From: Gordonia sp. PDNC005 | Lineage (GTDB): Bacteria > Actinomycetota > Actinomycetes > Mycobacteriales > Mycobacteriaceae | Assembly: GCF_016919385.1 (NCBI RefSeq) | Contig: NZ_CP070351.1 | Span: 2,914,001 to 2,978,000, forward strand | Length of the DNA: 64,000 bases | Reading direction: 5' to 3' | Shown here: positions 26,368 through 32,843 of the stretch, in pieces | Layout of the letters: every line of letters begins with the position of its first letter | How positions within the stretch are numbered: position 1 is the first letter of the stretch | Notes under the pieces: generated by a model | Databases searched by the model: none | Told to the model about the DNA's origin: nothing | The model's input: the letters and a program-made list of their open reading frames with translations, nothing else | Program-made: the position numbers and the translations under genes

Positions 26368-26706
26368 TCACCAGACGTCGAGCGTGGTGTAGCCGTCCTG
26401 CAAAGCGCGGGCCAGTAGATGCGCCTTGGTGGGTGCCGGGCGGGACACCCCGGAGTACTTGGTGCGGATCCGCGAGATGTGGGTGCTCACCGTCGACGCG
26501 GAGATGAACAGCTGCGCGGCGGCGTCTTCCTTCGACTCCGCGGCGAGCCAGGCGAGCAGCACTTCCACTTCGCGGGTCGAGAGCGCAGGCCGCACCAGCG
26601 GTCCGCCCACAACCGCGAGCGTCGGTGCGCTCTCGACAACTTCCCTCAACGTCGGTGCCGAAACCGTGTCCGAATCGATGAACGGATCAATTTCTGCAAC
26701 AGTCAC
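26368..26706 (-). CDS. LuxR-type DNA-binding protein without a receiver domain
   Basis: A 112-residue protein. Residues 40-105 are a LuxR/GerE helix-turn-helix: RPALSTREVEVLLAWLAAES, AAAQLFISASTVSTHISRIR, TKYSGVSRPAPTKAHLLARA. The N-terminal 40 residues are too short for a receiver domain and carry no phospho-acceptor Asp pattern. The GTG start at 26706 is supported by GGAGG five bases upstream. It is the first gene of the A1-B1 operon. Its C-terminal end (RIRxKYxxxxRPxxTKxxLxxRAxxDG) is shared with the response regulator at 27393, so the two are paralogous in DNA-binding. It may act without phosphorylation or by pairing with that regulator. Confidence 0.85.
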   Translation of the reverse strand: MTVAEIDPFIDSDTVSAPTLREVVESAPTLAVVGGPLVRPALSTREVEVLLAWLAAESKEDAAAQLFISASTVSTHISRIRTKYSGVSRPAPTKAHLLARALQDGYTTLDVW

Positions 26707-26749
26707 CGGTGACCTCCCTGCTAACTCCCCGACGAATGATGAACGACCT

Positions 26750-26824
26750 GGACTAGCCCTCTTCCAGGCTTGTCGTCAACCGTACGAACACACGACAGTT
26801 GCCGGTAGACCCAGAACTAGGGAC
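26750..26824. promoter_or_regulatory. Candidate regulator sites upstream of the LuxR gene
   Basis: Two CTAG-containing elements lie in the divergent gap between the LuxR gene and the SRPBCC gene: GGACTAGCCCT (26750-26760) and AACTAGGGAC (26815-26824). The second, read on the minus strand as GTCCCTAGTT, resembles TGCCCTAGTCC and AGTCCCTACT upstream of the response regulator at 28136-28159 and lies at a similar distance (about 110 bp) from the start codon. Confidence 0.35.
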
Positions 26825-26877
26825 ACCGGAACATGGTCGCCAGACATCGAGTGCCCTCGGGCACTACTGTGGGCGAC

Positions 26878-27333
26878 ATGCCTTCGTTCTCGAACTCCCG
26901 ATCCGTCGCGATCCCCGCGTCCGCCGATGCGATTCACCCGCTCATCAACGATTTCCGCGAGTGGCAGCGGTGGTCGCCGTGGGAGGGTCTCGATCCCGCG
27001 CTGCGCCGCACCTACTCGGGACCCGAGTCGGGCGTCGGGGCCACCTACGAGTGGGCAGGCAATTCCAAGGCGGGTGCAGGCACGATGACGATCGTTTCGT
27101 CGGACGCCTCGCGCATCGTGGTCGATCTGCTGTTCACCGCGCCGTTCACCGCGAAGAACGTCGCCACGTTCGAGCTCACCCCTGAAGGCACCGGCACCCG
27201 CGTCACATGGACGATGTCGGGATCGCGAAACCTGCTCATGTCCATCGGCGGGATGCTGTACTTCGACAAGGCGATCGGCAAGGACTTCCAGCGAGGGCTC
27301 GACGCCCTCGCGGAAGCCGTCAGGCAGGGCTGA
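26878..27333 (+). CDS. SRPBCC-family (polyketide cyclase/START-like) protein
   Basis: A 151-residue cytosolic protein of the SRPBCC fold, a hydrophobic-ligand-binding alpha/beta barrel. Seen: SRSVAIPASADAIHPLINDF then REWQRWSPWEGLDPALRRTY, GVGATYEWAGNSKAGAGTMT, and the last long helix KAIGKDFQRGLDALAEAV. The family includes cyclases and lipid carriers, and the substrate cannot be read off. ATG 26878 gives the usual N-terminus; an ATG at 26833 is possible. It is divergent from the LuxR gene and convergent with the response regulator. Confidence 0.82.
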   Translation: MPSFSNSRSVAIPASADAIHPLINDFREWQRWSPWEGLDPALRRTYSGPESGVGATYEWAGNSKAGAGTMTIVSSDASRIVVDLLFTAPFTAKNVATFELTPEGTGTRVTWTMSGSRNLLMSIGGMLYFDKAIGKDFQRGLDALAEAVRQG

Positions 27334-27392
27334 AGCCCGCGCTCACGGTCGGCGACCGCGAGAAGAGTTCGTCTGAAGGGATGAGCACTACG

Positions 27393-28040
27393 TCAGTCGC
27401 GTCCGCGGTGCGGCATCGGGAGCCAACCGTCTTCGACCGCTCGTTTGAAGAGGTCGAGTTTGGTTCGGGTGGGCCGACCCGCGTCCGCGTACTTCTGGCG
27501 GATTCGCTTGAGGTACTCGTTGACGGTGTCCGCGGCGACGCCGAGCTCGCGTCCGACGCTCACCGATGTGCCGCCCGAGGCGTACAGCGTCAGGACCCGC
27601 TGCAACTGAGGACTGAGGTCGACGGTGTCCAGATTGGGGTCGCCGTCGATGGCGGCCGCCCACTCGGTGGTCAAGACTTCTTCGCCCGCGCCCGCACTCC
27701 GGACGGCGTGCAGGATCTCGTCCTCGGACGCCGACTTCAACACCACGCCGAGTGTGCCGGCACGCGCCGCGGACCGCAGAAGGTCGGGGTGCTCGCCGGA
27801 GGTGTACACGACCGTCCCGATGCCGAGGTCCGCAAGACGTTCGACGTTCTCGCGCGGCGTGGTGCCGTCGTTGAGCCGGAGGTCGAGGATCACGACGTCG
27901 AGATCGGATGATTTGGACAGCAGTTCCGACACTGTCGCCGCGGCGCATACGAAGTCGAGGTCGTCGTGCGGCTCCAGGATCCGATCGATTCCCCACACCG
28001 GTGACGGATGGTCGTCGACCATCCCCACGCGCACCGTCAT
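27393..28040 (-). CDS. NarL/LuxR-family response regulator
   Basis: A 215-residue two-component response regulator. Residues 1-125 form the receiver: the acidic pair D9/D10 in MVDDHP, the phospho-acceptor D53 in VVILDLRL, Thr/Ser in VVYTSGE and the conserved lysine in VLKSAS. Residues 145-210 form the LuxR helix-turn-helix (LSPQLQRVLTLYASGGTSVS, VGRELGVAADTVNEYLKRIR). It is the only complete response regulator in the signalling island and the best candidate output of the A/B sensor pairs on both sides. A near-palindromic CTAG-containing element lies about 100-120 bp upstream of its ATG. It is divergent from the acetoacetate-decarboxylase-family gene. Confidence 0.93.
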   Translation of the reverse strand: MTVRVGMVDDHPSPVWGIDRILEPHDDLDFVCAAATVSELLSKSSDLDVVILDLRLNDGTTPRENVERLADLGIGTVVYTSGEHPDLLRSAARAGTLGVVLKSASEDEILHAVRSAGAGEEVLTTEWAAAIDGDPNLDTVDLSPQLQRVLTLYASGGTSVSVGRELGVAADTVNEYLKRIRQKYADAGRPTRTKLDLFKRAVEDGWLPMPHRGRD

Positions 28041-28135
28041 GTCTTGCGTCCCCTCACCGTCGGTCCCGTGCTACCCGCGAGACTCGTACTTCAACGTAGT
28101 CCATTCCACCGACAAAACCGGGCACTCGGCGCAGC

Positions 28136-28159
28136 AGTAGGGACTTTGTGCCCTAGTCC
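28136..28159. promoter_or_regulatory. Candidate operator upstream of the response regulator
   Basis: The arms TAGGG and CCCTA (in AGTAGGGACT at 28136-28145 and TGCCCTAGTCC at 28149-28159) make a near-palindrome in the divergent gap between the response regulator and the decarboxylase-family gene. Similar half-sites lie upstream of the LuxR gene at 26750-26824, suggesting one regulator binds both promoters. Confidence 0.38.
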
Positions 28160-28203
28160 TCGAAGTGGTTCCAATCCGACACTCGAAACCGTAGCGTCGG
28201 ACC

Positions 28204-28959
28204 ATGACGTTTTCGAGCCACACTGTCCTGGGAACCTCGGTGTCCATGCCGGTCGAGATCCGTTCGGCACGCTGTTTCATGGCCGGATTCTCCGCATCGG
28301 CGACCGCCGTCGACCGCGCCATCGCCGAGCGAGGCGACTCCGATCTGAAGCCGCTCCAGGTCCGTCCCGGGCGCACCATGTGCATGCTCGTGTTCGTCGA
28401 CTACATCGACGGCGACCTCGGTCCGTACAACGAGTTCGGCGTCTGCTTCCTCGTCGAAGACCCCGGCAGTACCCGACCGTCGAAACTCGGCGCCCTCCGT
28501 TCGCTCGTCAAGGGCGACGCCCACGCGTTGATCCACGAACTCCCCGTCGACGGCGACTTCACACTGGCCGCGGGACGCGGGATCTGGGGCTTCCCGAAAG
28601 TCCTCGCCGACTTCGACGTCGACCACACCTCTCCGATCAAGACCGGCCGAGTCCTCCAGGACGGGAAGCTGATCGCCGAGCTCGATGTTCGGCGCGGGAT
28701 CAGTGTTCCCGACAACTCGTCGGAGGCGGTTCTGCAGTCGTATGCGCAACTCGACGGAGTCACACGACGCACTCCGTGGCGTCTGACGTCGACAACCGGG
28801 ACCCGTACCCGGATCGGCGGCGCCACACTGCGACTCGGTGATCATCCGATGGCGGACGAACTGCGTCGGCTGAAACTCTCGCGGCACGCACTCATGTCGA
28901 GCTCGGTGTCCGACTTGTCGATGCGGTTCGAGGACGCGGTGGTGATCACCCGTCCCTGA
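28204..28959 (+). CDS. Acetoacetate decarboxylase family protein
   Basis: A 251-residue cytosolic protein of the ADC superfamily. The family motif around the Schiff-base lysine is seen in RGIWGFPKVLADFDVDH; ADC enzymes have GFPK at this place. Also seen are CMLVFVDYIDGDLGPYNEFG (the conserved Tyr-x-Glu region) and the substrate-pocket segment FCLVEDPGS-like (FLVEDPGSTRPSKLGALRSL). Many relatives are not true acetoacetate decarboxylases but act on other keto acids or as aldolase-dehydratases, so the reaction is open. It starts with ATG 28204, divergent from the response regulator, 61 bp before the lipoprotein gene. Confidence 0.8.
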   Translation: MTFSSHTVLGTSVSMPVEIRSARCFMAGFSASATAVDRAIAERGDSDLKPLQVRPGRTMCMLVFVDYIDGDLGPYNEFGVCFLVEDPGSTRPSKLGALRSLVKGDAHALIHELPVDGDFTLAAGRGIWGFPKVLADFDVDHTSPIKTGRVLQDGKLIAELDVRRGISVPDNSSEAVLQSYAQLDGVTRRTPWRLTSTTGTRTRIGGATLRLGDHPMADELRRLKLSRHALMSSSVSDLSMRFEDAVVITRP

Positions 28960-28990
28960 GCACCCGCGGAAACACGCCGACCACCATGTG

Positions 28991-29009
28991 TTAGGTTCGC
29001 CTTACACGA
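28991..29009. promoter_or_regulatory. Possible IdeR/DtxR-like half-box before the lipoprotein gene
   Basis: The bases TTAGGTTCGCCTTACACGA match the IdeR/DtxR consensus TTAGGTTAGGCTAACCTAA at 13 of 19 positions by hand, with a perfect left half TTAGGTT and a weak right half. It lies 12 bp before the ATG. Chance or a core promoter element is equally possible. Confidence 0.25.
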
Positions 29010-29020
29010 AAGGACCCCGC

Positions 29021-29503
29021 ATGACTCTCAGCTCCACCTTCCGCCGCCCGCTCGTGGCAGCGGTCGCCCTCGCCGCAGGCGCAGCGATCGCACTGACCGG
29101 CTGCTCCAGCAGCGACGACGGCAACAGCTCGAACTCGTCGGCGTCGACGTCGGCCGCGCAGGCAGCCGAGCTGACCGTCGAGCAGGCGCAGACCACCCTG
29201 CGCAAGGCTCTCGACTCGAACACACCCGAGGCCGAGCTCGCGGGACTCGTCCAGTTCACCGACCCGTCGGTGCAGACGAAGCTCGTCGATTACAACAAGA
29301 AGGCCGCTGCGGCCGGCTACACCCCTGACATCTACACGGTGAAGTCCGTGAAGGTCGACGGCGACAAGGCCACCGCGGTCGTCGCGGTCAAGGGCCCCCA
29401 TCAGCCTGCCGCTATCGACATGAACTTCGCGTTCGTCAACGTCGACGGCACCTGGAAGCTCGGTTCAGAGGCGGTCACCATGCTCGCCTCCATGATGCGC
29501 TGA
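29021..29503 (+). CDS. MTB12-like secreted lipoprotein
   Basis: A 160-residue exported lipoprotein. The signal peptide is residues 1-26 or so (basic STFRRPL, hydrophobic VAAVALAAGAAIA), with lipobox LTGC and Cys as the anchor, then a Ser/Asn-rich linker. The mature domain, from ELTVEQAQTTLRKALDSNTP through LVDYNKKAAAAGYTPDIYTV to FVNVDGTWKLGSEAVTMLAS, resembles the low-molecular-weight antigen MTB12 (CFP-2) family of mycobacteria, an NTF2-like fold of unknown role. AAAGGA six bases before ATG 29021 decides the start. A strong bidirectional terminator follows. Confidence 0.82.
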   Translation: MTLSSTFRRPLVAAVALAAGAAIALTGCSSSDDGNSSNSSASTSAAQAAELTVEQAQTTLRKALDSNTPEAELAGLVQFTDPSVQTKLVDYNKKAAAAGYTPDIYTVKSVKVDGDKATAVVAVKGPHQPAAIDMNFAFVNVDGTWKLGSEAVTMLASMMR

Positions 29504-29518
29504 CATTCCACGTCGGCC

Positions 29519-29553
29519 GACGCGCTCTCACCCACGTCGGGTGAGGGCGCGTC
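29519..29553. terminator. Bidirectional terminator between lipoprotein and B2 genes
   Basis: GACGCGCTCTCACCC (29519-29533), loop ACGTC, GGGTGAGGGCGCGTC (29539-29553): a 15-bp stem with one mismatch. It occupies the gap between convergent genes (29504-29557) and so ends both transcripts. Confidence 0.75.
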
Positions 29554-29557
29554 GTCG

Positions 29558-30625
29558 TCAGGCGGATGCGACGACGTCGCCGGCCGTCCAACCGAGCGCG
29601 CCGTCGTCACGACTGCACACGATGCGTTCGACGGAGTCTGCGGTGACCGTGGTGATGACCGCGACATAGTCGCGACCCGGAGGCAGGATGCGGGCCGTGA
29701 CCGCTCCACGCTCGACGGAGGCGAGGACTCCGGCAAGACCGCGGCGCAGCACGATGAGGTCTTCCGGGGTGAGGGCGCCATCGGCTGGGGTGTCGTCGAA
29801 CACTCGGACCGCGATTCCACGCAGACGCGCATCGGCGAGCGACTCACGCGTGAGGCCGGAATGCCAGCCTCGACCGCGGACCGAGTCTCGGAGATCCTCC
29901 TCCAGCAGCCGAGCGCGGGCGGCCGACTCCTCGTCGAACACGGCGCCGTCGGCGACCCGCTGGACGAACGGGCGGACGTCTGCGTCGAACTGCTCGAGTT
30001 GGTCCGCTCGCTCGGACACCGTCGCGCTGGTCACCGCCATCGCGTGCATGGTCTGAGCGCGACGGGCCTCGAGGACGGCCGTCAGCTGCAGCATCGGACG
30101 GATCAGGACGGCCATCAGCGTCGACGGCAGCAGGGACACGGCGATCCGCAGTGTCAATTGGCCACCCGCGACAAGCGTTCCCCCGTGCTGCAGTGACCAC
30201 ACTGCGGCCATCACCACCGCGACGACGCTGCTCCCCCATGCGGTGCGCGAGCGTCCGCGCAGTGACAACAGGCCCGCGACGACGGCGAACACGACGAGGG
30301 GCGCGCCAGGCTGCACCCACTGGCCTGCGCCACTCGGCGTGGCCCACCAGGACGCCCCGAGGCCCCCTGCAGCCAGAGCGGCGACGGCTGAGGTCACCAC
30401 CGGCGGCAGCGGGTCTGCGTCGCCGAGGACGACCAGGAAGACACTCGCCCCGAGTGCAAGGGCCCCGACTGCCTCGAGGAGCCACTGCCATCCGTGGCGG
30501 GGCTCGGCGAACGCCGTCATGCGTGTGATCGTGTACACGCCGAGCAGGACGAGCAGCATCACGCGGAGTCGCCGGGTGCGCAGTCCGAACATGACGGGAA
30601 TGCGCACCGTGTCGGCGGCGGTCAC
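29558..30625 (-). CDS. Membrane partner of sensor pair 2 (B2), degenerate kinase-like
   Basis: A 355-residue paralogue of B1 and B3. Six or so hydrophobic segments (VMLLVLLGVYTITRM, LLEAVGALALGASVFLVVLG and others) precede a soluble domain with EQFDADVRPFVQRVADGAVF, which has Arg-Pro instead of His-Asp. RLLEEDLRDSVRGRGWHSGL and ADARLRGIAVRVFDD follow. No ATP-binding boxes are present. The GTG start at 30625 overlaps the A2 stop in GTGA and has GGAG six bases upstream. An ATG at 30637 is an alternative. The frame is open far upstream (to 31672), but that stretch is antiparallel nonsense across A2. It is the last gene of the A3-B3-A2-B2 chain. Confidence 0.7.
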   Translation of the reverse strand: MTAADTVRIPVMFGLRTRRLRVMLLVLLGVYTITRMTAFAEPRHGWQWLLEAVGALALGASVFLVVLGDADPLPPVVTSAVAALAAGGLGASWWATPSGAGQWVQPGAPLVVFAVVAGLLSLRGRSRTAWGSSVVAVVMAAVWSLQHGGTLVAGGQLTLRIAVSLLPSTLMAVLIRPMLQLTAVLEARRAQTMHAMAVTSATVSERADQLEQFDADVRPFVQRVADGAVFDEESAARARLLEEDLRDSVRGRGWHSGLTRESLADARLRGIAVRVFDDTPADGALTPEDLIVLRRGLAGVLASVERGAVTARILPPGRDYVAVITTVTADSVERIVCSRDDGALGWTAGDVVASA

Positions 30626-31788
30626 TGTCGGCTCCATTCCAGGGACACCATCGTCCCGTCGAACGGCGCAGCCTCGACCGTCGCCGCCCCTCCGGGAAGG
30701 GCGTGCATTCGCTGCTGGATGCCGAGGACGATCCCCGATCGGTCCGGCGCGATGCGGGAGGGATCGAATCCTCGACCGTCGTCGACCACCCGGATCCGGA
30801 CACCGGACCCGCAGACGATTCCGACCACCGCGGTCGACGCGTTCGGTCCGGCGTGAACCACTGAGTTGCCGACGGCTTCGACGAGAGCCGCTCCGACGGT
30901 GTCGACGACGGACACCGGCAAGTCGGCGGCGTCCTCGGCGGCCTCGACGGACACCAACAGGTGATCGCCGAATGCGATGACCGCTTCGCGTAGCTGGACG
31001 ACGGCATCCGATGGAGACACGATTCCCGCCGCCGACGGATCGACGTCTGTTCCGTCGAGTTCGGCGAGGACCGCCTGCGCCTGACGTCGGTGACGTTCGT
31101 CCGGTGTGCCCGGGGTGATCTCGCGGAGCACCGCGATCACCTTGTCCCGCACCACGACGTCGAGGCGGTGCCGTTCCTCGACCCGGGCAGCGCGCGCCGC
31201 GGCGGCGACACTCTCGGCGAGGACGACGGCCCTCGTCGCGTCCACACTCCGTGCAATGCCCATCGCGGTCCCGAGCATCGCCAGGAACACCGCCACCAGA
31301 GAGCCGGTCAACATCTGATTGAAGTACGCGTCGGTGCCGTGACCGCCGAATCCGGCCCGTTGCTGAGCGACGGCCAACATGCTGAGCCCGAGCACCGTGT
31401 ACGCCGCCGCCCACCGCACGGGAACCAGTGTCGCCAGCGCAACCGCGGGAAGGACGACGGTGTTGGCCGACCACACAGGCGGCGAGCCGAATCCGGCGTA
31501 GTCCAAGTGAGTCCACGCGGGGAACCACAGTGCCAGGGCGGCCAGGTTCGCCGCAGCGAGCAGCACCGCAGACCGGAACAGTGCGCGTGATCGACCGGCA
31601 TCCGGTGCCGCTGCCACCAGCATCACGACAGCCGCACCGAGGATCAGCACAAACGATGTCGGCGTCCACCACACTTCCGTCACTCCCCTGCCGGCGATGA
31701 TCGCCGGGACGATGGACATGAACGGCACCAACAGGGTGCTGATCGAGACGGTGAGTGCGGCGGCACGCTGCATCCGGTAGACGTTCAT
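30622..31788 (-). CDS. Membrane sensor kinase-like protein, pair 2 (A2), no phospho-acceptor His
   Basis: A 388-residue paralogue of A1 and A3. About six membrane segments (residues 8-200) are followed by a signalling helix with RLDVVVRDKVIAVL. At the place where A1 and A3 have His-Asp this protein has Arg-Asp. The C-terminal GHKL ATPase is kept: N box EAVGNSVVHAGP, G1 VVDDGRGFDPS, G2 region DRSGIVLGIQQRMHALPGG, and DGT near the end. It may therefore bind ATP and phosphorylate a partner in trans without accepting phosphate itself, or act as a regulator. ATG 31788 overlaps the B3 stop in ATGA, and its own stop overlaps the B2 start in GTGA. Confidence 0.75.
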   Translation of the reverse strand: MNVYRMQRAAALTVSISTLLVPFMSIVPAIIAGRGVTEVWWTPTSFVLILGAAVVMLVAAAPDAGRSRALFRSAVLLAAANLAALALWFPAWTHLDYAGFGSPPVWSANTVVLPAVALATLVPVRWAAAYTVLGLSMLAVAQQRAGFGGHGTDAYFNQMLTGSLVAVFLAMLGTAMGIARSVDATRAVVLAESVAAAARAARVEERHRLDVVVRDKVIAVLREITPGTPDERHRRQAQAVLAELDGTDVDPSAAGIVSPSDAVVQLREAVIAFGDHLLVSVEAAEDAADLPVSVVDTVGAALVEAVGNSVVHAGPNASTAVVGIVCGSGVRIRVVDDGRGFDPSRIAPDRSGIVLGIQQRMHALPGGAATVEAAPFDGTMVSLEWSRQ

Positions 31789-32843
31789 GTCTCCACCACC
31801 CGGTGGATCCGACCGTCGGCGGTCAGTTCGACGCGGCGACGGACGCTTCCCGAGACCACACCGACGGTGGCGATCGGATCACGTCCGGGTGGTGCGATCC
31901 GTGCGACGACGTCACCGCCGGACAGCCCGACGAGTTCTTCTTCGAGAACAAGAGCCGTCGCGTCGACGACGGCGTCGGCGCGCGCGGAGTCGAGTTCGGT
32001 CAGTCCGCCGTCATCGAGAACGGTGACCGACACTCCGCTGCGACGCGCGTCCCACACCGCTCGCCGCACCCGCGGCACATCGAGCGCTCTGCCGCGGATT
32101 CCGTCGCGGAGGCGGGCCTCGATGAGGCGAGCGTCCGTGACGTCGTCGTCGGTCACCGGATCTCCGTCGACGACCTTGGTCAGCAGCGGGCGGACGCGAG
32201 CGTCGATGCGTCGGATGCGGACGTCGCGGGCGGCGATGTCCTCCCGGACGTCGTCGACTCCTTTCCTATCGACCCTTCTACGGTCCGACAGAGCGTGGAG
32301 TTCGGCGACTTGAGGTGCGAGGAGCAGCGCGGCCCCGGTCGCGATGAACAGCATGGTGAAACTGGCGCGCGGGAGCACCGCGTTCAGCCATGTGGACGAT
32401 CCGGTGAGCGGCCCGACGATGACGCCGACGACCGTGTTGATCGCGACGACGACCCACGCGAGCAACAGCCGACCGCGCATCATCAGCACAACGAGCACGA
32501 TGGTGGCGGTGGACAGCATCGTCTGGAACGGGCCGAGTGCTGCGGATCCCAGAAGAGCCGCCGATCCCCACACCACAGCGACCGCCGCGATCACCGAACC
32601 GCAGACGACACCGGCCTGCCTGCCGGTCAGCGCTGACGTCGCCGAACTGACCGTCACCGTCATCGCGACCGCGAGCAGCAGGAATGCGAGGGTCGTCCCG
32701 ACCCAGGTGACCGCGGTGAAATCGGCGAGGCGACCGGCGACGACAGTCCGCACGCCGAGAGCGACGAAGTAGACCGTGAGCACACCTCCGGCGATCCACT
32801 TGCCGGGGAGGTTCTCCAGAAAGTCTCCGGAGGAGCTGCTCAC
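31785..32843 (-). CDS. Membrane partner of sensor pair 3 (B3), degenerate kinase-like
   Basis: A 352-residue paralogue of B1 and B2: hydrophobic segments such as WIAGGVLTVYFVALGVRTVV and TLAFLLLAVAMTVTVSSATS, then RIDARVRPLLTKVVDGDPVT, RLIEARLRDGIRGRALDVP and AVWDARRSGVSVTVLDDGG. The soluble end (GGDVVARIAPPGRDPIATV) matches B1 and B2 and looks like an eroded ATPase domain lacking its N and G boxes. The GTG start 32843 overlaps the A3 stop in GTGA with GGGAG five bases upstream; the longer open frame to 33272 is rejected. It is coupled to A2 by an ATGA overlap. Confidence 0.7.
   Translation of the reverse strand: MSSSSGDFLENLPGKWIAGGVLTVYFVALGVRTVVAGRLADFTAVTWVGTTLAFLLLAVAMTVTVSSATSALTGRQAGVVCGSVIAAVAVVWGSAALLGSAALGPFQTMLSTATIVLVVLMMRGRLLLAWVVVAINTVVGVIVGPLTGSSTWLNAVLPRASFTMLFIATGAALLLAPQVAELHALSDRRRVDRKGVDDVREDIAARDVRIRRIDARVRPLLTKVVDGDPVTDDDVTDARLIEARLRDGIRGRALDVPRVRRAVWDARRSGVSVTVLDDGGLTELDSARADAVVDATALVLEEELVGLSGGDVVARIAPPGRDPIATVGVVSGSVRRRVELTADGRIHRVVET

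Noticed and set aside
30626..31672. N-terminal extension of the B2 frame to 704 residues
   Set aside because: The extra part overlaps all of A2 in another frame and is low-complexity Arg-rich. A GTGA overlap with a ribosome site gives a normal start at 30625.
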